A DNA stretch of 39,274 nucleotides from Eimeria necatrix (lineage: Eukaryota > Apicomplexa > Conoidasida > Eucoccidiorida > Eimeriidae). The stretch is from NCBI RefSeq assembly GCF_000499385.1, contig NW_013653608.1, forward strand, positions 1-39,274, in the 5' to 3' direction. Both the position numbers and the translations under genes were made by a program. The notes beneath the pieces were generated by a model. That model was not told the origin of the DNA. It did not search any database and was given only the letters and a program-made list of their open reading frames with translations. This document shows, piece after piece, positions 10,890-23,813 of this stretch (positions are counted from its first letter, which is position 1; each line of letters begins with the position of its first letter).

Positions 10890-13800
10890 CAATAGATGCA
10901 CTCGGGGTTCCATTGCTGTTGTTTAGGGGGTGCGTATGCCATTTTCCGAGAAAACTCAGAACACATAAGAAGACGTGCTACAGTCCGAGATGCAGAAGGC
11001 ATCTGCATATTTCTTGCAAGGACGTTTGAGAATCTTGGGCGAGTGTTGCAATCGCATCCAGTTTGTCCGGCAACGAATTGAAGCGTAGACAACAGCACAC
11101 AACATAATGGCTGGGCGAGAATGTTCTTGAAGTATTCCACTCGCTAAATAATTGACAAGGAAGAAACCATTGTTGCAAGCGGAAACGCCGGTCACGTAAC
11201 TGCTGAGATAAGATGGTACGAACGGGCGCTTTGAGCTCTTCTGCTCTGCAGTATAATCACCAACGGCAGGAGTTAACAGCTACTACCGGGTAAAAGCCTA
11301 GTATGCGACGCTATAGGCAGTGCGTTGAACGCTTAAAACGTTCCTTTATTAATCCTTGCACTTTTGTGAACTGCCGGCGTGATATGCTTTCTAGTGCTCT
11401 TGGTGACATGGGCCTACTTTGAACGTAACGAATCGAAAATTTTCCCTGGAACGAGCACATGCCGTTTGCCATTTGAACAATTGATGAACAAAGACATGGA
11501 GAGCCGCCCGTTATGCTATATATGAACTGCTGGTTCTCTCACCTCAGATAAATTTGAAGTTTCATACTTTTTTAAAATAACTAACTAGAAACGAAGAGCC
11601 AGCATGAGCATTTGTAGACAGCAACGAAGCCGGAAAGTGAAGGCGGCATCTAGATCGTACGTCCCTTAATCTACGGTCACCTGCAGAGGGGATGCTAGTG
11701 CTTTTCGTGTAATCTTGTGTATAACATGTCACCCATATTTGTTGCCATTACTTTTCTTGGTCTTATGTGAATGTAGCTCCATAATAAAAACGCTTGTGGG
11801 ACTTTCGGTGATTGACCGCTTGTGACACTCTACATTATATATAATCATACTACCATAGCAACCCAGAAATGATGGGTGTTTACACGCAGGTTCATGCTCA
11901 CGTGTTCCATTCATAAACTCCAGCTAGTATGGACTATTTATTTGCGGCTTATCTTATTGTGGACTGTCACCTCGTATCACCTGACGGCGCCTGCGACGGC
12001 GCGTATATTCGTTGTCGTGTCCTCACAAATAGCTGAAACAAGATGGCTTTAGAACAATACGTAAATAAGGAACAACGAGGGCCTGGAAGCACAAAACGTA
12101 GGTCTCGGCGGACAATCAGGCAGTGAGCAACGCAAGGCAAATAAGAATAAACACGTGTAGGTCAGCTTCAGGCTGAAAACAGCTAGTTATTGAAAGCGCA
12201 GCAATTGCAAAATAAAAGTTAAAACGCCTACGCTGTGTTGAAAGGAAGCGCCGAACGTGGTTCTCTAGCGTGCGCAGCGTTGCCCGTACTTGGAGCTCTC
12301 GGTCTACTGGAACGCCAACGTCACTATTGCCATATGCGCATCAAACGAATGAGCGTTCTCTTATTCCTATGCTCAGCTGAAAAAGGATCCACTGTTTGTT
12401 TTTTCGTAATTGTGCTTGCCCACGCATTTTGGCGGGACCACGGGTTAATTAATACAGTGGTGGGTGATTATTTTTGGGGGGAACGGCGATCCGGAATACA
12501 ACAGGTTGTGTGTCTCTGCCGATCCATTAGTGTATATGATTGGCTTATAAAAGGATATTATGAAGGCCTAACTCGCAATTTGCTTTGCATTAAATTTTAG
12601 CCTCACGGCAACCTGATCGCAGCAACTTTTGTCAACTGTGTAGTTAGCGCCGATGTTTCACATGTTCTTTGAAAGAAGGCCATGTAGATGAGCATGTTGA
12701 AGAGGAAACAAAGGGATAAAGTTCAAATAGCCAAACGGCCGAAGCTTTCACCAGACGTTCTCCCAACACGAATTGCCGGCTGATTGCTTTCAAGGCTTCA
12801 CCAGATAGTAGGTGGGGCAAGAGCCACTGTATGCGCTCCTATGGCACTCGCCCTTGTCCTAGGTCTCAGCTTGTTCGTAGTGTCAATAGAGCGAATTTTG
12901 TGGCGTCTTCAATGTTGGGTATCATTTCTAGACAGTTTCTTCATTGTATAGTTGGTACGTACCAGAAAGTTGCACGGGTATTTGGATACGCCAGCCAGCA
13001 AAAGGGAGTGTTTGCTTTAACGCTGCAAAGTTAACGGAGATGCACCGAATACTGACAATATGTATATTTCTGCATACTATAAAGTCTGTGAGGCTTATAA
13101 ACAAAGAATTCATGCAGTGCGTTGTGACGCCTACTAAAAGTAATCACAGAGGAGGCGACAGTGAATTCCTGGCGGAGCAGAAGCGCTACATACTGTTTTG
13201 AGCCACGTTAGTCTCTCTCATGCACAGAAGCGCAAACCAGCTGGTACGTTTCTACTTTCGGCATTGTACCGGGCTTACCGGCAGGACATTTTCTGTACTT
13301 TATAGGATGCCATTCCATACGCCTGGAAATCTTGAATCTAAATTGATTTTCGTGACACAGTCGCATTGAATTCGTTCAAAAACAGCTTGGAATTGTATTC
13401 ACCCATGCAGCATTTACTATTTGTGTACAACCGGAGTTCCCTTCATATCCGACTTGGAACTGTTGTTCACTGTACATGAAAAAGCGGGGATGGCTGGACT
13501 GAACAATACTTTGGTCTTCGCATTCCACTGAATGAACGCGAAGAAAATCGGATTAAAAGCATCATTTCCGTATGCCTTTTGCTCGAAATTAGACAGGTGA
13601 GCATGCCGTGCAAATGCCGGGTATGGTGACGAAATAGAGGAGATGCATCAGACGAGGACGGTAGCTCTTCTTATCGGCAAACTTCTGCGCACTTGCTTAT
13701 ATGACTTCCTGGGGTCCAATTTCCTCGAATTCGCAGCAAATCTCTACCTATAAGCATTTGAACGCTTCAGGTTTGTCTGAAATGCACTTGATTGCTTGCA

Positions 13801-14174
13801 CCTAAACCGGATGTACATAGAAAGTTCTGGTTTCAGTGACTTTCCTCTCTATGCCGCTTGAAGCCTTGCCCTCAGTCTAAAACAAGACGGCTGCGACTGC
13901 GTGCAAAAACTGGTGCATGGCCAGTGGATTATACTAAGCGCCATTTCGTAGCTGCGAGGACCTCTTCTCGTGTGGGGATCCACGGAACTGCTCAAAGCTC
14001 TATCCCGAGGCCCAGGCTGTGTCTAGGCCTCGCGATACCTTTGGCTATTGGCTTGTTGTCATGGCTCGACAGCAAGAGTGCAAATGCTGGCTCTATTCGA
14101 GCAACCGTAATTTTGGACAAAACGACAAATAGATTGTAGGTTAGATGCTGCCGATGATGCGGACGATGCAGCCA
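10890..14174. other. No gene recognised
   Basis: Only short overlapping frames are present; the longest is 12235-12600, which starts at GTG and has no known domain. A 12-bp palindrome of A and T lies near 11831. A GACGGCGC direct repeat with 12-bp spacing lies near 11983-12002. I see no RNA gene or transposon. Confidence 0.55.
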
Positions 14175-14241
14175 AAAGTCCCGTGAAAAAGCTCTGCACT
14201 ATTTTCACTGCGCAGAGTGCTGCTTTACCTCGTGGGACTTT
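14175..14241 (+). other. Long imperfect stem-loop, about 67 nt
   Basis: The outer arms AAAGTCCC (14175-14182) and GGGACTTT (14234-14241) pair perfectly and extend inward through two G-U pairs and one more pair. A middle AAAGC/GCTTT helix and an inner CTCTGC/GCAGAG helix follow, separated by bulges. Size and shape are compatible with a precursor-type RNA hairpin, but bulges are frequent and nothing else suggests expression. Confidence 0.45.
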
Positions 14242-14463
14242 CGAAAGATTCTATAGACCTAAAGTCGGAAGTGGCCTGCGAGAAAAATGCTTAAGACAGC
14301 TCTGAGCGTGGTGGTGCGTAAACTAACCTGTCTATTTTAAAGACTCCACATGTGCGAGCAATGGCCTGCCGTTGAAAGTGGGCGATTGACATTTTCCTGC
14401 TTCGTGCTTATATTGCATCAAGTCGATGATGCCACAGCTGCTTGTTTAATATGCAAGCTTCTA

Positions 14464-14486
14464 AAGTAGTGCAGTTCTGCATACTT
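14464..14486 (+). other. Short hairpin with one bulge
   Basis: AAGTA and TGCAG pair with CTGCA and TACTT, with a single unpaired G at 14469 and a two-base apical loop. It lies about 220 bases after the longer stem-loop ending at 14241. The very tight loop would have to open one pair in practice. Confidence 0.4.
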
Positions 14487-14499
14487 CCTGCAGACGCGG

Positions 14500-17400
14500 C
14501 GTCGGAGTGTTCGTGGAGCACTTGGCTAAGAAGCCGCGCACAACACTGCATGACCTTGAGCATAGGGGGTAAGCTTTTCATGGCTTGTTACTTAACTGCC
14601 TCCGCAAAAAATTCCTGCGCACATTGGATCTGTTCGTGCGGTAGTCTTCGAGACTGATTGTTGATGCAGATGCACAGAGCGTGGCCCCTGGTGAGCGGCA
14701 TCAGGCCATATTGGGCACCATGGAGACTCCCGTTTCTGCAGCTTTGCTATTTTCCCGCAACTACATCGCGATAAGCACATTGCAGTGTAAATAACTGCAT
14801 TGTAAGTTACCGAAAATTTGTGTAACGAGGTCGTTAAATAGTAAACGGTAGGAAATTATGCGCTTGGCTACTATTGGACTACCATGTTTAGGTAGTTATT
14901 GGCCATTCTGCGTCTAACTTTAATAAAGGGCTTGATCTGCGCAACGTCAATGTGGTTGCACAAGTAGTCGTGTACAATTGCCTCTGTAAAGGTCGCTACC
15001 ACTCAGCTTGTGAGCAAGAACCGTAAAGCCTGAAGATATATGACGAATATGAACCCAGAATTCGGTCAACATTTATAAACATTGCACCGATGGCCGTTGC
15101 TTTGTGCAGATTGTAAGAAGCAGTGAAGTGTCCACTGTCATTTTGATAGATTCACATCGTATGTACTCAAGAATTTCAGATGCACGCACAGCAGTCTCAA
15201 CGTGAATTATCGTGTAGCCCGATCGTTTCATTTCATTGGTCGGATGGTGTTATTGCAGTCCGTAGGTGTCCTGCATGCCTTTCAGCTTCTTCGACGAGGC
15301 AGTCTACTTCCTCCGCCTTGAATTCATCCCGCGAGCTGTAGTACTGATCAAAACAGCTTGTTGCAGATCCATCTCCTATATGTACAGCTCGAGTTACAGT
15401 AATGCGGTTACGCCACGCGTGCTCTCCTGCTTACACGTTAGTTTGCTGACCATAAGCATATGACCCGCAAGAACTCTAGAACAAGCACCATCACGGGTAC
15501 ACATTGAGGTCGCTTTTTGGAGATCTTTCAACTGATCATTTGCGCTTCCTTCTCTTTATGCGCCATGAACTGGTAGCTACAAACGCTTTTGGCCTCCTTT
15601 GTCGTTATTCATCAACCATAATTAATCGGCCTGCCCTGCCTAATTCAGAGTGTGAGCATTGCATCTATGAATTCACAGGAAAGGCAACTCAAACTTTAAA
15701 ATCAACGCGAGCAGCATTTGGTTGCTGGAGGACAAAAACAGCAACTGCTTGAAGCGGTTTCTACGATTAGTCTGTACGTGCCCAAACATGCAAACGCTTA
15801 CAGAAAATTTCCAAACATTCAGCGAAAAGATTGGATGAACTTTGCGGCCTCAGGTTCTGGTGCAAGAAAACTTTGCTGACTGAGAACCCCTGCGTCCAGC
15901 AGCACGGGAGGTGCCTTCGCGCAAATATATTTACTTTTCTTGAACGCCTGTCTTTAAACTTGCAGGCCGATTTAGAGAAAAAATAAAGTGAAATGATACC
16001 TGAACATTCCTATGCACTAGAGTGTGGAACTAGTCGGCCTGCTTCTTTGAAAGCGCAGTGAAGCAACCAGAAGTTCCTGTCGCCTTCTGCACAGCAACAA
16101 CTGTGCTCTGCTGCCTGCTGCCTGTGAAAGTAGGCAGGGGCATCAAAGCACGGTGCCCTTGGGCTAGCCGTGTTGTGTGCTAGATTTCCAAACGTCATAA
16201 ATACGTGCAGAACCCCCGAACTTGGAATGAGAAGCTTGAATTGTACCCCTGCTCTGTTTTTTGTGAATGCAATTATATAGACGCCGTTTTTGGCACGCGT
16301 GAACATTGTTTTCATGATGTTACAACCGCAGTTTGTGGGTCCGGTGTCTCTGGGACAACCGTCCAGTTGACATTTTGTGTATCGCAAGCCTAGGAAATTC
16401 GCACCAAATGTACCAGACTTTGCTGTACGCCAATTTAAACCAATTTCAGCGAAGGCACTTCTCAGCATCAACGAACAAGTGCGAAAATTAGCTGGAAAAT
16501 CCATTTTGTTGTGGGTTTATGCAAATGGAGGCGTGGCCAAAGCTGCACGCTTCAATTTATCAATGGGGAGGGGCATTTTAACACAATGCAACGCCTTACG
16601 AGAAAGTTTTGGCAAGCTCTGGCAATACTTCGGCGACTTCGTGGCCAGCAGCATGCTCCAAGGACAATGCACGTTTATTATTTGGTTCTTTTGACAGCAA
16701 CAACTCAGCTGCGGTGTACAGGCATTTGGAGCGAGTTTGCACAGTTCCTGCACGGCACGCAAAGCAGAATCACTATGCCTTGAATACAGCCTGTTGAGCT
16801 TCGCTCATACTAGATGCGTTGAAGTCGCTGGTTGCTCTCATCGATGCCAAAAGGGCGTGAGTTCATTTCTACAGAGGACACATCAGCCTTGTGGCGAAGG
16901 CCACTTTAATTCGCCAGAGCCAATAGAGCGTATGACTCACGCACGGGCACCACGTACCCTACATTGGAACGTGACTCATGTATGACGTTCCCGAACGGTT
17001 CAGGTTACTTTTTCGAAAGGCACACGATTTACCGGGTCAAAACAAAAGAATGCCTGTATGCTTTCACTGTTAGCTTGTTGAGATTCGGTTACGTCATATG
17101 AATAACTGCCACCGGCATGCCACGGTCCATGTATCAGCCTTTCGATGCAGCTCATTAATCTTGCTTAGACGCAAGTAGCCGCACTTCAGTCTCCTTTAGC
17201 CACTTGAAAGCCAGGTGGTTGGAAGTACGTAGCAGGGGTTGAAACAACATAACATCTTTTCACCGTTATGGGCTGTGGAGGCAGCCAGACAGCTGTTTAG
17301 CAATTTACTCTGTATTGCGACTCACGTGTCTCAGTCTGCAAATAGAAGGCGGCAAATGGCGTGCGAGGCAATGAATCCTTGCAGCTGCCGTGTGACATGA

Positions 17401-17798
17401 ATGAAGGTCATTTCCTCCCAAGGCAATATCACATGCAAATCACTCACCCCCACCTTCCCTTTACCTTTTTCCGGGTCATTTGAACAAATAGACTCAAAAG
17501 AAAGTGTAGTGCCTCACTACTCTTGGCGTCCAGCAGTTACTCAAAAGTGCCAACTGTGATCATGGAGGCAGCTGAAGTCTGCGTCCTTAGCGTGTTTTGT
17601 GTTTCTCGCTGGATGGTGGAAGCTTGTATGTCAGGCATTCCGTTGAATCAGAATCGTTCAGTCTAAGCATTAAGAAAGCCAGTTCAAAAAATTGGGTGTC
17701 TTTGTCAGAAGCATTTGATAGGAATACACATGAACAAAATACCCTCCAATCTTCCGGCTGTCCTCATCCGGGACTCAAATCTACAACCAGCAAAGTGA
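14500..17798. other. No gene recognised
   Basis: Many short frames occur on both strands. The longest (16010-16504 on the minus strand, 164 codons) overlaps equally unremarkable plus-strand frames and has no domain I know. Nothing repeat-like above about 15 bp was seen. Confidence 0.55.
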
Positions 17799-17825
17799 CT
17801 CCAACTGGGAGAACGCCAGTTGGAG
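17799..17825 (+). other. Hairpin, 10-bp perfect arms
   Basis: Arms 17799-17808 and 17816-17825 are perfect reverse complements around the seven-base loop GAGAACG. Three smaller hairpins follow within 400 bases: 17884-17903 (8-bp arms, 4-base loop), 18001-18020 (7-bp arms, 6-base loop) and 18203-18221 (7-bp arms, 5-base loop). Confidence 0.75.
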
Positions 17826-17883
17826 CAAATCATGTTCGCTGCCGGCACTGAATTACACAAGGATTCATGCGTGTGTTGCATAG

Positions 17884-17903
17884 TACACAGGAATCCCTGT
17901 GTA
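17884..17903 (+). other. Hairpin, 8-bp perfect arms
   Basis: TACACAGG and CCTGTGTA flank the loop AATC. It is one of a loose cluster of four hairpins between 17.8 and 18.2 kb. Individually an 8-bp stem is not unusual. Confidence 0.6.
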
Positions 17904-18224
17904 GTTCAAAACCGGCAGCTTCTTACACGTCACGCAGCCCCTATTGCGCTTGATCATGTACTTTCGGCGGAGACAATAAGCCCATCTGGCTGCACCAATA
18001 TGAACTATGTTTGTAGTTCAGGGTTCAGAGCGACCAGAAAGCTACATTCTGAGAAGTGCGAAAACGGCAGCTACGAGAATGAGGGATAGGCAAGTATGCA
18101 ACATACAAGTCGGATGCCGCTTTAGTTTTTTTCATAGATTCTTTGTTTCTTCCATAATGATGTAACGGAACACTTACTTTCGTTTCGTTTACGAACATGC
18201 GATCAGACAGCTGGTGTCTGACTT

Positions 18225-21200
18225 AAATCAACACGTACAAAACGCCAGCTGATACTATACAGCCATACCAGTGCATCACCTCCTCCCTGTGTTGCATACA
18301 AGCAGAAGAAATGCGGCAATGCTTCTCTGTTCGCATGATGCAAATAATGCAAATCTACAGTAGTCCGTGAAATTTGCTTCATTAATTCCATGAGTGTAGC
18401 TGGTTAATGACGGAATCTCCTGGTGTACTGGGGTGCTGGTCATTCAACACAGTGAAATTCGACCATTCAGGCAGTGCGTCGTTTCGAGCGAAGTGGCAAA
18501 GTAGCCAGGGGAATATTAGAGGTTGCCTCCGTAGCTTTTACAGAGTCAACTAGGATGGCCTGTAAGCCATGAATGCTGTAGCGTGTTGCTCTTCAAGGCA
18601 TACTTGCCAATTTGCGCTATGTCCTAGGCAGCGACCTTCAGCAGGTGTTGCCTCGTCCGCATCAATCCACTTTAACCTGGAGTGCAGTTGGCTATGACTC
18701 TTGAAAGCGTTGGGACTTTGTGAGCATACAGTGTCTCGAAAGGTAGGCAGACATAGTGAAAACTGCCGAGGCAGGCTTTAGCGATTGGGCTTGACACGCT
18801 TTAAGCAATTGGTTTCTGCGCTTTGAATGTCTTGTGACAAAAGGTGAGGCAGAGTTCAATGAATTTACCTGTGATACGCTTGCTGCTTGCCAGACAGAGC
18901 AGTCGTCGGCGTGCGGCATTGCAGTGACTGGAAGGAGCAGCGGTGAAGGCATGGTCAAACCAACCAAGTTTGTCAGTGAAAGTGATCATATGGTAGTTGT
19001 ATGTGCATCTTGCGTATCTGTGTGTTATCTTTTGCCCCTCAAACCCTTGTAGCCCTCATCTTAACAGGCAAAAGCTCGCAACGACACTGTTTTTGTAAAA
19101 CGGCATCAGGAAGTGAGCTCGCTTATTGCTTATGTGCTGTAGAAGCAGTGCGTAGAGGCAAAAGCAGCATCAAACAGCGCGGGAATGCACTTCGACAACT
19201 TGCCGGTGCAAACGAGTTGTTTCTTTCACTGTGCGTAAACGGACAATGGAAACGCTGTTACTGCCACGGAATGGCCTTGTGGTCGTTTTCGGTCCAACAA
19301 ACATTCGCGTGTAGCGCCGCTTTAGCTGGTTACACTTATTTAATGCTGGGTTCCAGCGTCGGTTCCGTAGTTTTGCCGAAGAGCAACGACAAACCACGTT
19401 GCGTTATAGCTTTGGCAAGTTTTGCTTACCACTGATGGTCGTGCGGCCGAAGTCCTGTACTGAAGTTTTGCATTTTTCTGTAAACATCTCAAACGGATAG
19501 TGGAGGCCATGAGGGCTTGCTTCCGTTTCACATTAAAGGCAACGGTGGACGCTAGAACTTGCCAACGCCAAAGATTGCAGGAGAACGTCTTTTGCCAGAT
19601 CCGCCAGCGTATTCTGCACGAGTTAGCATTGGGTTGAAGAGGACAAGCGTAGTGGATGTGTGCTGCCCACTTCAGGAAATCGATAGCATGATTCTTGTAT
19701 GTCAATCATGTTGCATTCGACTCGGTGCTGCCTAGTGGAAGGCCAGCGCATCAAAGCTACGGCGCATCGCAAAGAGCATCGTAAAAGGGCTGGAACAAAG
19801 GTGATGGAACATGCGTTGAGCCAATCCATGGCATTTAGGTGCTGCTGCCTTTTCCACCCAGGTTTGATGGGCAACACAGTATGATACGAAGTTTAGTTTC
19901 TTCGGTCGATTGATGCGCCACTTACTTTCGTTTGAAACTGAACAATTTGGGAGTCTTGGTCAAAACTTTATGCTTTCAAATGTAATGTTTGTGCCTGATG
20001 CCAAAAAGCGATCACTATGGTGCAGCAGCAGCGCCGTAGCCGTAAGGGAGCACATGGACCAAAGTTTAAATGCGTCAAAGAATGCATTTGTATGCGTGGG
20101 GCCGTTTGCACTCATGTTGCATGAGTTTTTGGAGCACGTACAGCTTCTTAACCACAACGTGCGAGAAAAGCAAACTGCAAAAACTGTTAGGGAATATACA
20201 TACTAGCTTTATCCGGAAGGAGCGTATGAATGCGAAGCCTGCTTTCTGAGATGTATGCATGCACATTACAGTGGCCGATAACAGTAAGTGTAGGTGTCGT
20301 GAGTGCACGCAGAACCTCAACTGTGAATAGGGAAAGCAGTTTACTATTCGCGGATACCCGCTCACTGGGACGCTGGCCGTTTACGCAGTCCTGGTTGGCG
20401 TGATTACCCAGATAATGAGCACGAGTGAAAAGAGGCTTTGCACATGTACAGGCAGAAAACACAGCTCCACCAGCATCAGGCCAAAGAAGTGGTGCACTGT
20501 TCCCTTAATGTGATTACAGCGTCATTGTGACAGCACGTGCATGCTAGAAAGTGTAGTAGCACGTTTGGGCAATTATACCGTAGACACCTTTCCTTCGAGC
20601 GCTTGTTCATCCAGGCATCACAGGCCATATGGTTGGCATTTGCTGCATTTCTTGTTCGCGAAACAGATAGCGCGCCGAAAAGCGGGGGATTATGCACATT
20701 GTACAATAGATCTACGATTTCATTACAGTCCTGCCTAGAGAAGGCCACATTTTTCTCAAAATGCGTGCTACGAGCTACTTTACGGGCTGATTTCTTTTTT
20801 ATTTCGATTCTCGGCAAAGGCTGGCACCCTGAGTTGCCAAACGGGGTTTTCGTTTCTGTTTTCGCCCGACTTTAGAATGTACTGTTACGGTTTGGTGCTG
20901 CTCGGTTTACACGATATGTTGACGGAAAAATAGTTGTAAAGGGCTTTGAAGGACAAGGCTTGAGCCAGTCCATGGAACACGAAAATGCTCACTTCCGTTT
21001 TACAAAACTGCGCAGGAGAACACCAGGCATTCTTTATACTACCTAGATAAAAATAGTTGTGACTTTTCGAGCTTCTCTTCGTCGCACCATCCAGACAGTG
21101 GGCTGGGAAGCGGAATTGCCGGCATGATTTGCACACTCTGCGAAAACCGCTGTCCTGCGGCGGTGGAAATGAAACCGAGAACTGCAAGCAGCTCTCGTTG

Positions 21201-22945
21201 CTCCATTGGCGGAAATTGAAGAAAGGTGGAGTGGTCTCGATGCACCGTAAAGAGTGCTAAATGAAGTGGAAAAAACGTGTGAGCAGGCAAATGCAGCTCT
21301 ACCTAGACTTTGCGTGCTAAGCAGCATTTCGGGCACACGGCGCATTTCACCACAACCAGTGGGGCTCTTTTACTCTGTGAGTCTGGATATCTGAGACACT
21401 TGAGTGCATAAGCTGGGGACCTCTGGCCTAAAGATCATTGTGTTCCATTTTTCACGAAAAGTTTGGCGTTGACTTTTCTGGCACAAGCTCGTGCGTTTCA
21501 TGCTTCTTTTAGCTTAATACTCTGACAGTCATACGGCAATTCTAAATCTGAATTATGTAAATACGCACGCCTGGGTATGGGAGCACACAGAATAATAGCT
21601 GGGCCTGTGGACGATGCCTTAGCACAGTTAGACTATGGCAAAATACATAGAAAGCTGTTTCGAGATACATGTGTGCTATATATTCTGCGAAAAGAGTGGT
21701 CTGGCTGAACTGCAATTGCTGATGCGCACAGATGCACGTAGCGCCTTTTTTCGTAATTTTATTGCCGTTTATTGGGCCACAGGTGATGGGTGCAATGCAA
21801 GTGCAAGAAAAGGCGACGACGTGATCTTAACGTTCGGCGCGTGTTTTCGGAAAAACAGCCAGTCATTTTTGGTAGGTTAGTCCTTTATTCAGCGTAAATT
21901 ACGGAAGTCTGGCTTTCGACGTGGCAGCATCAGAAGAGCTGTGCTCTACCGTTTTCTAATTTGAACGCAGTCAGTGGGTTGACCTGCCATTCCGGCGCAG
22001 TTTTTGGCAGTGCGGAGGAGCACGTTCACTGCTTGAAAATAGAGAACAAATACTATCCGTACTGCGTTTCCAGATGAACTTGCCTATTTCAGCTTCAGAA
22101 AGGCATGCTGTTGTGCACAAACCTACCTCTCTAGGATCAGCTTGTCAAAAGAAGCACATTTGTCGATCGCTTCAATGTTTCATACATAGCTAGTATGTTG
22201 GGCCCCACTGAAGCGTAATTTAGCGGCTTCGAACAAAACGCGTCTCGCACACTACAATCGATGAATTACTTTTGGTCATTTCAGTTGCTTTCTTTTCTTC
22301 CTGCATCTTGCTAGGGGTGAAATCGAGTTTTGCGAGATTCTCTGGAGAAGTCACTACTTGAGACTTGCGTGAGCCTCAGGTTGCGCAGTGCCCAGGTTTA
22401 GGGGCTGGCAAAACAGCCTTCCCACGAAAAAGAGTCACACCGTTGGAGTCCGCCTGTGGTTCCTGCTCAAACCCTGGGTCAGCAAAAAGCTTATCCCCTC
22501 ATATTTGTAGGGAGCATATCTTGATATGCACTGCACCAGTTTGATTTAGCTCCACCTGATAGTCCAGCCCTAGAGGCCTGGCGTGCTTGCATTTTAATCA
22601 TCAATAGAATTCTAGTAAAACCTTATGCAAAAATTGAGCCAGAATATTCATCAATACAATCAAGGCCAACGTGATATATATAACATTAACAATTTCGGAT
22701 CTCCAGCAAAGCCTTCCCTCCATTGCCGGCGCGAAATTTCTCCAAAACATGTTTCAAAACTTTGGTAAAACGTTGCAAAGGCAACGATTGTAGGAGGTAG
22801 ATGGCTGTTGCCAGCACTGATGTAACCTCTGCTCGTTCCACTTCCCTGGCAACTACACTACCACGTCCCCCAAATAAAGCAAATGCTTTACGCAGATGTT
22901 ATGTTAAATTTCATATCTATTCTAGAATCTGGATGCGGTTAATGC
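18225..22945. other. No gene recognised
   Basis: Frames up to 144 codons occur on both strands (for example 19001-19435 plus and 19340-19705 minus) and overlap each other without any domain. A 15-base word starting CACTTACTTTCG occurs twice (near 18172 and 19919), which is about what chance allows. The stretch around 22590-22700 is noticeably A+T-rich. I see no RNA gene or mobile-element protein. Confidence 0.5.
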
Positions 22946-22989
22946 GACACTTTTACTACTTTTTTCTACGCCAGGGGAGTAAAAGTGTC
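22946..22989 (+). other. Inverted repeat, 12-bp perfect arms, 20-base loop
   Basis: Arms 22946-22957 (GACACTTTTACT) and 22978-22989 (AGTAAAAGTGTC) are perfect reverse complements. The loop begins with a pyrimidine-rich run. No flanking direct repeat marks it as an inserted element. Confidence 0.8.
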
Positions 22990-23707
22990 AGCTAATTGTT
23001 CACGCTAAGTTGCCTGATACGGGTAACACCAACAGAATGAACGGAAAACAGCTACCAAAAGCTTAAATGACACCAGGTAGCATACGTATGAGTCTGTTCA
23101 AAGCGAATCGATGAATAGACCCTGTTTACTGTGCGACAGCGCTTTGGGTCTGAAGCTTGTGCGCCCACTTCTGTATTCAAACCTTCACGCCAGTATTAGG
23201 CAACAGGACATGTACGACTATTCTCAGGCCGCCAGTATTCACTTTTGATGCTAGACTTTTCGGTAGCCTCATTCGTTCGTATGAGATAAAAGATGCAGAA
23301 GACGTACCAAGGCTTCTGTGGACGGCGCCAAGGCCCCCACCCGCTGCACGCATTTGCCGCAAACTGACTTCTGCATTGTGTGCATTGACAGGTTTGATGT
23401 GATTTAGAGCACGGGTTTGTCTGCTGGGCATTTACAAGGATTGGCGACTCCTTGAACGCACCGTTGAGTTGGTGCACACTGCAGCCTGTCAGTTGCAATG
23501 TCACAGCCCTGCTAGCTGCAGTCCCTATAAATCATCCTGTGCATGCAGTAAATGCATACTCTCCCAGTAAATGCTGAAGATGCGTTAAAAATCCAAACAC
23601 TGAAATGAGAGCAGGTGATGATGCCTGCTGGGACTGCATGCCGCCTCAGTCGAAGGCTGAGACACCACCCAGTATTTCAGGCACATGAGATTTTATGCTT
23701 GTTTAGT

Positions 23708-23813
23708 TTACTTAGAGCCTAGAGCTTGAAAGTATTTGTCAAGCAAGATTCACAAGTCGGTTACTTAGAGCCTAGAGCTTGAAAGTATTTGTCAAGCAAG
23801 ATTCACGTGTCGG
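23708..23813 (+). repeat. 53-bp tandem duplication, 51 of 53 identical
   Basis: Units 23708-23760 and 23761-23813 match except for two adjacent changes near the end (ACAAGT in the first, ACGTGT in the second). Each unit contains a small stem, GCTTGA and TCAAGC, around a nine-base loop. The near identity marks a recent duplication. There is no third copy and no open frame across it that suggests a protein repeat. Confidence 0.95.

Noticed and set aside
10920..10930. GTTTAGGGGG as a telomere-type repeat
   Set aside because: It is a single occurrence (another near 22394) with no array.
18172..19935. 15-base word CACTTACTTTCGTTT repeated near 18172 and 19919
   Set aside because: One such repeated 15-mer is about what chance predicts in this length, and the flanks do not align.
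22590..22700. A+T-rich stretch as an inserted organellar DNA fragment
   Set aside because: I cannot match it to any organellar gene in any frame. Composition alone is not enough.
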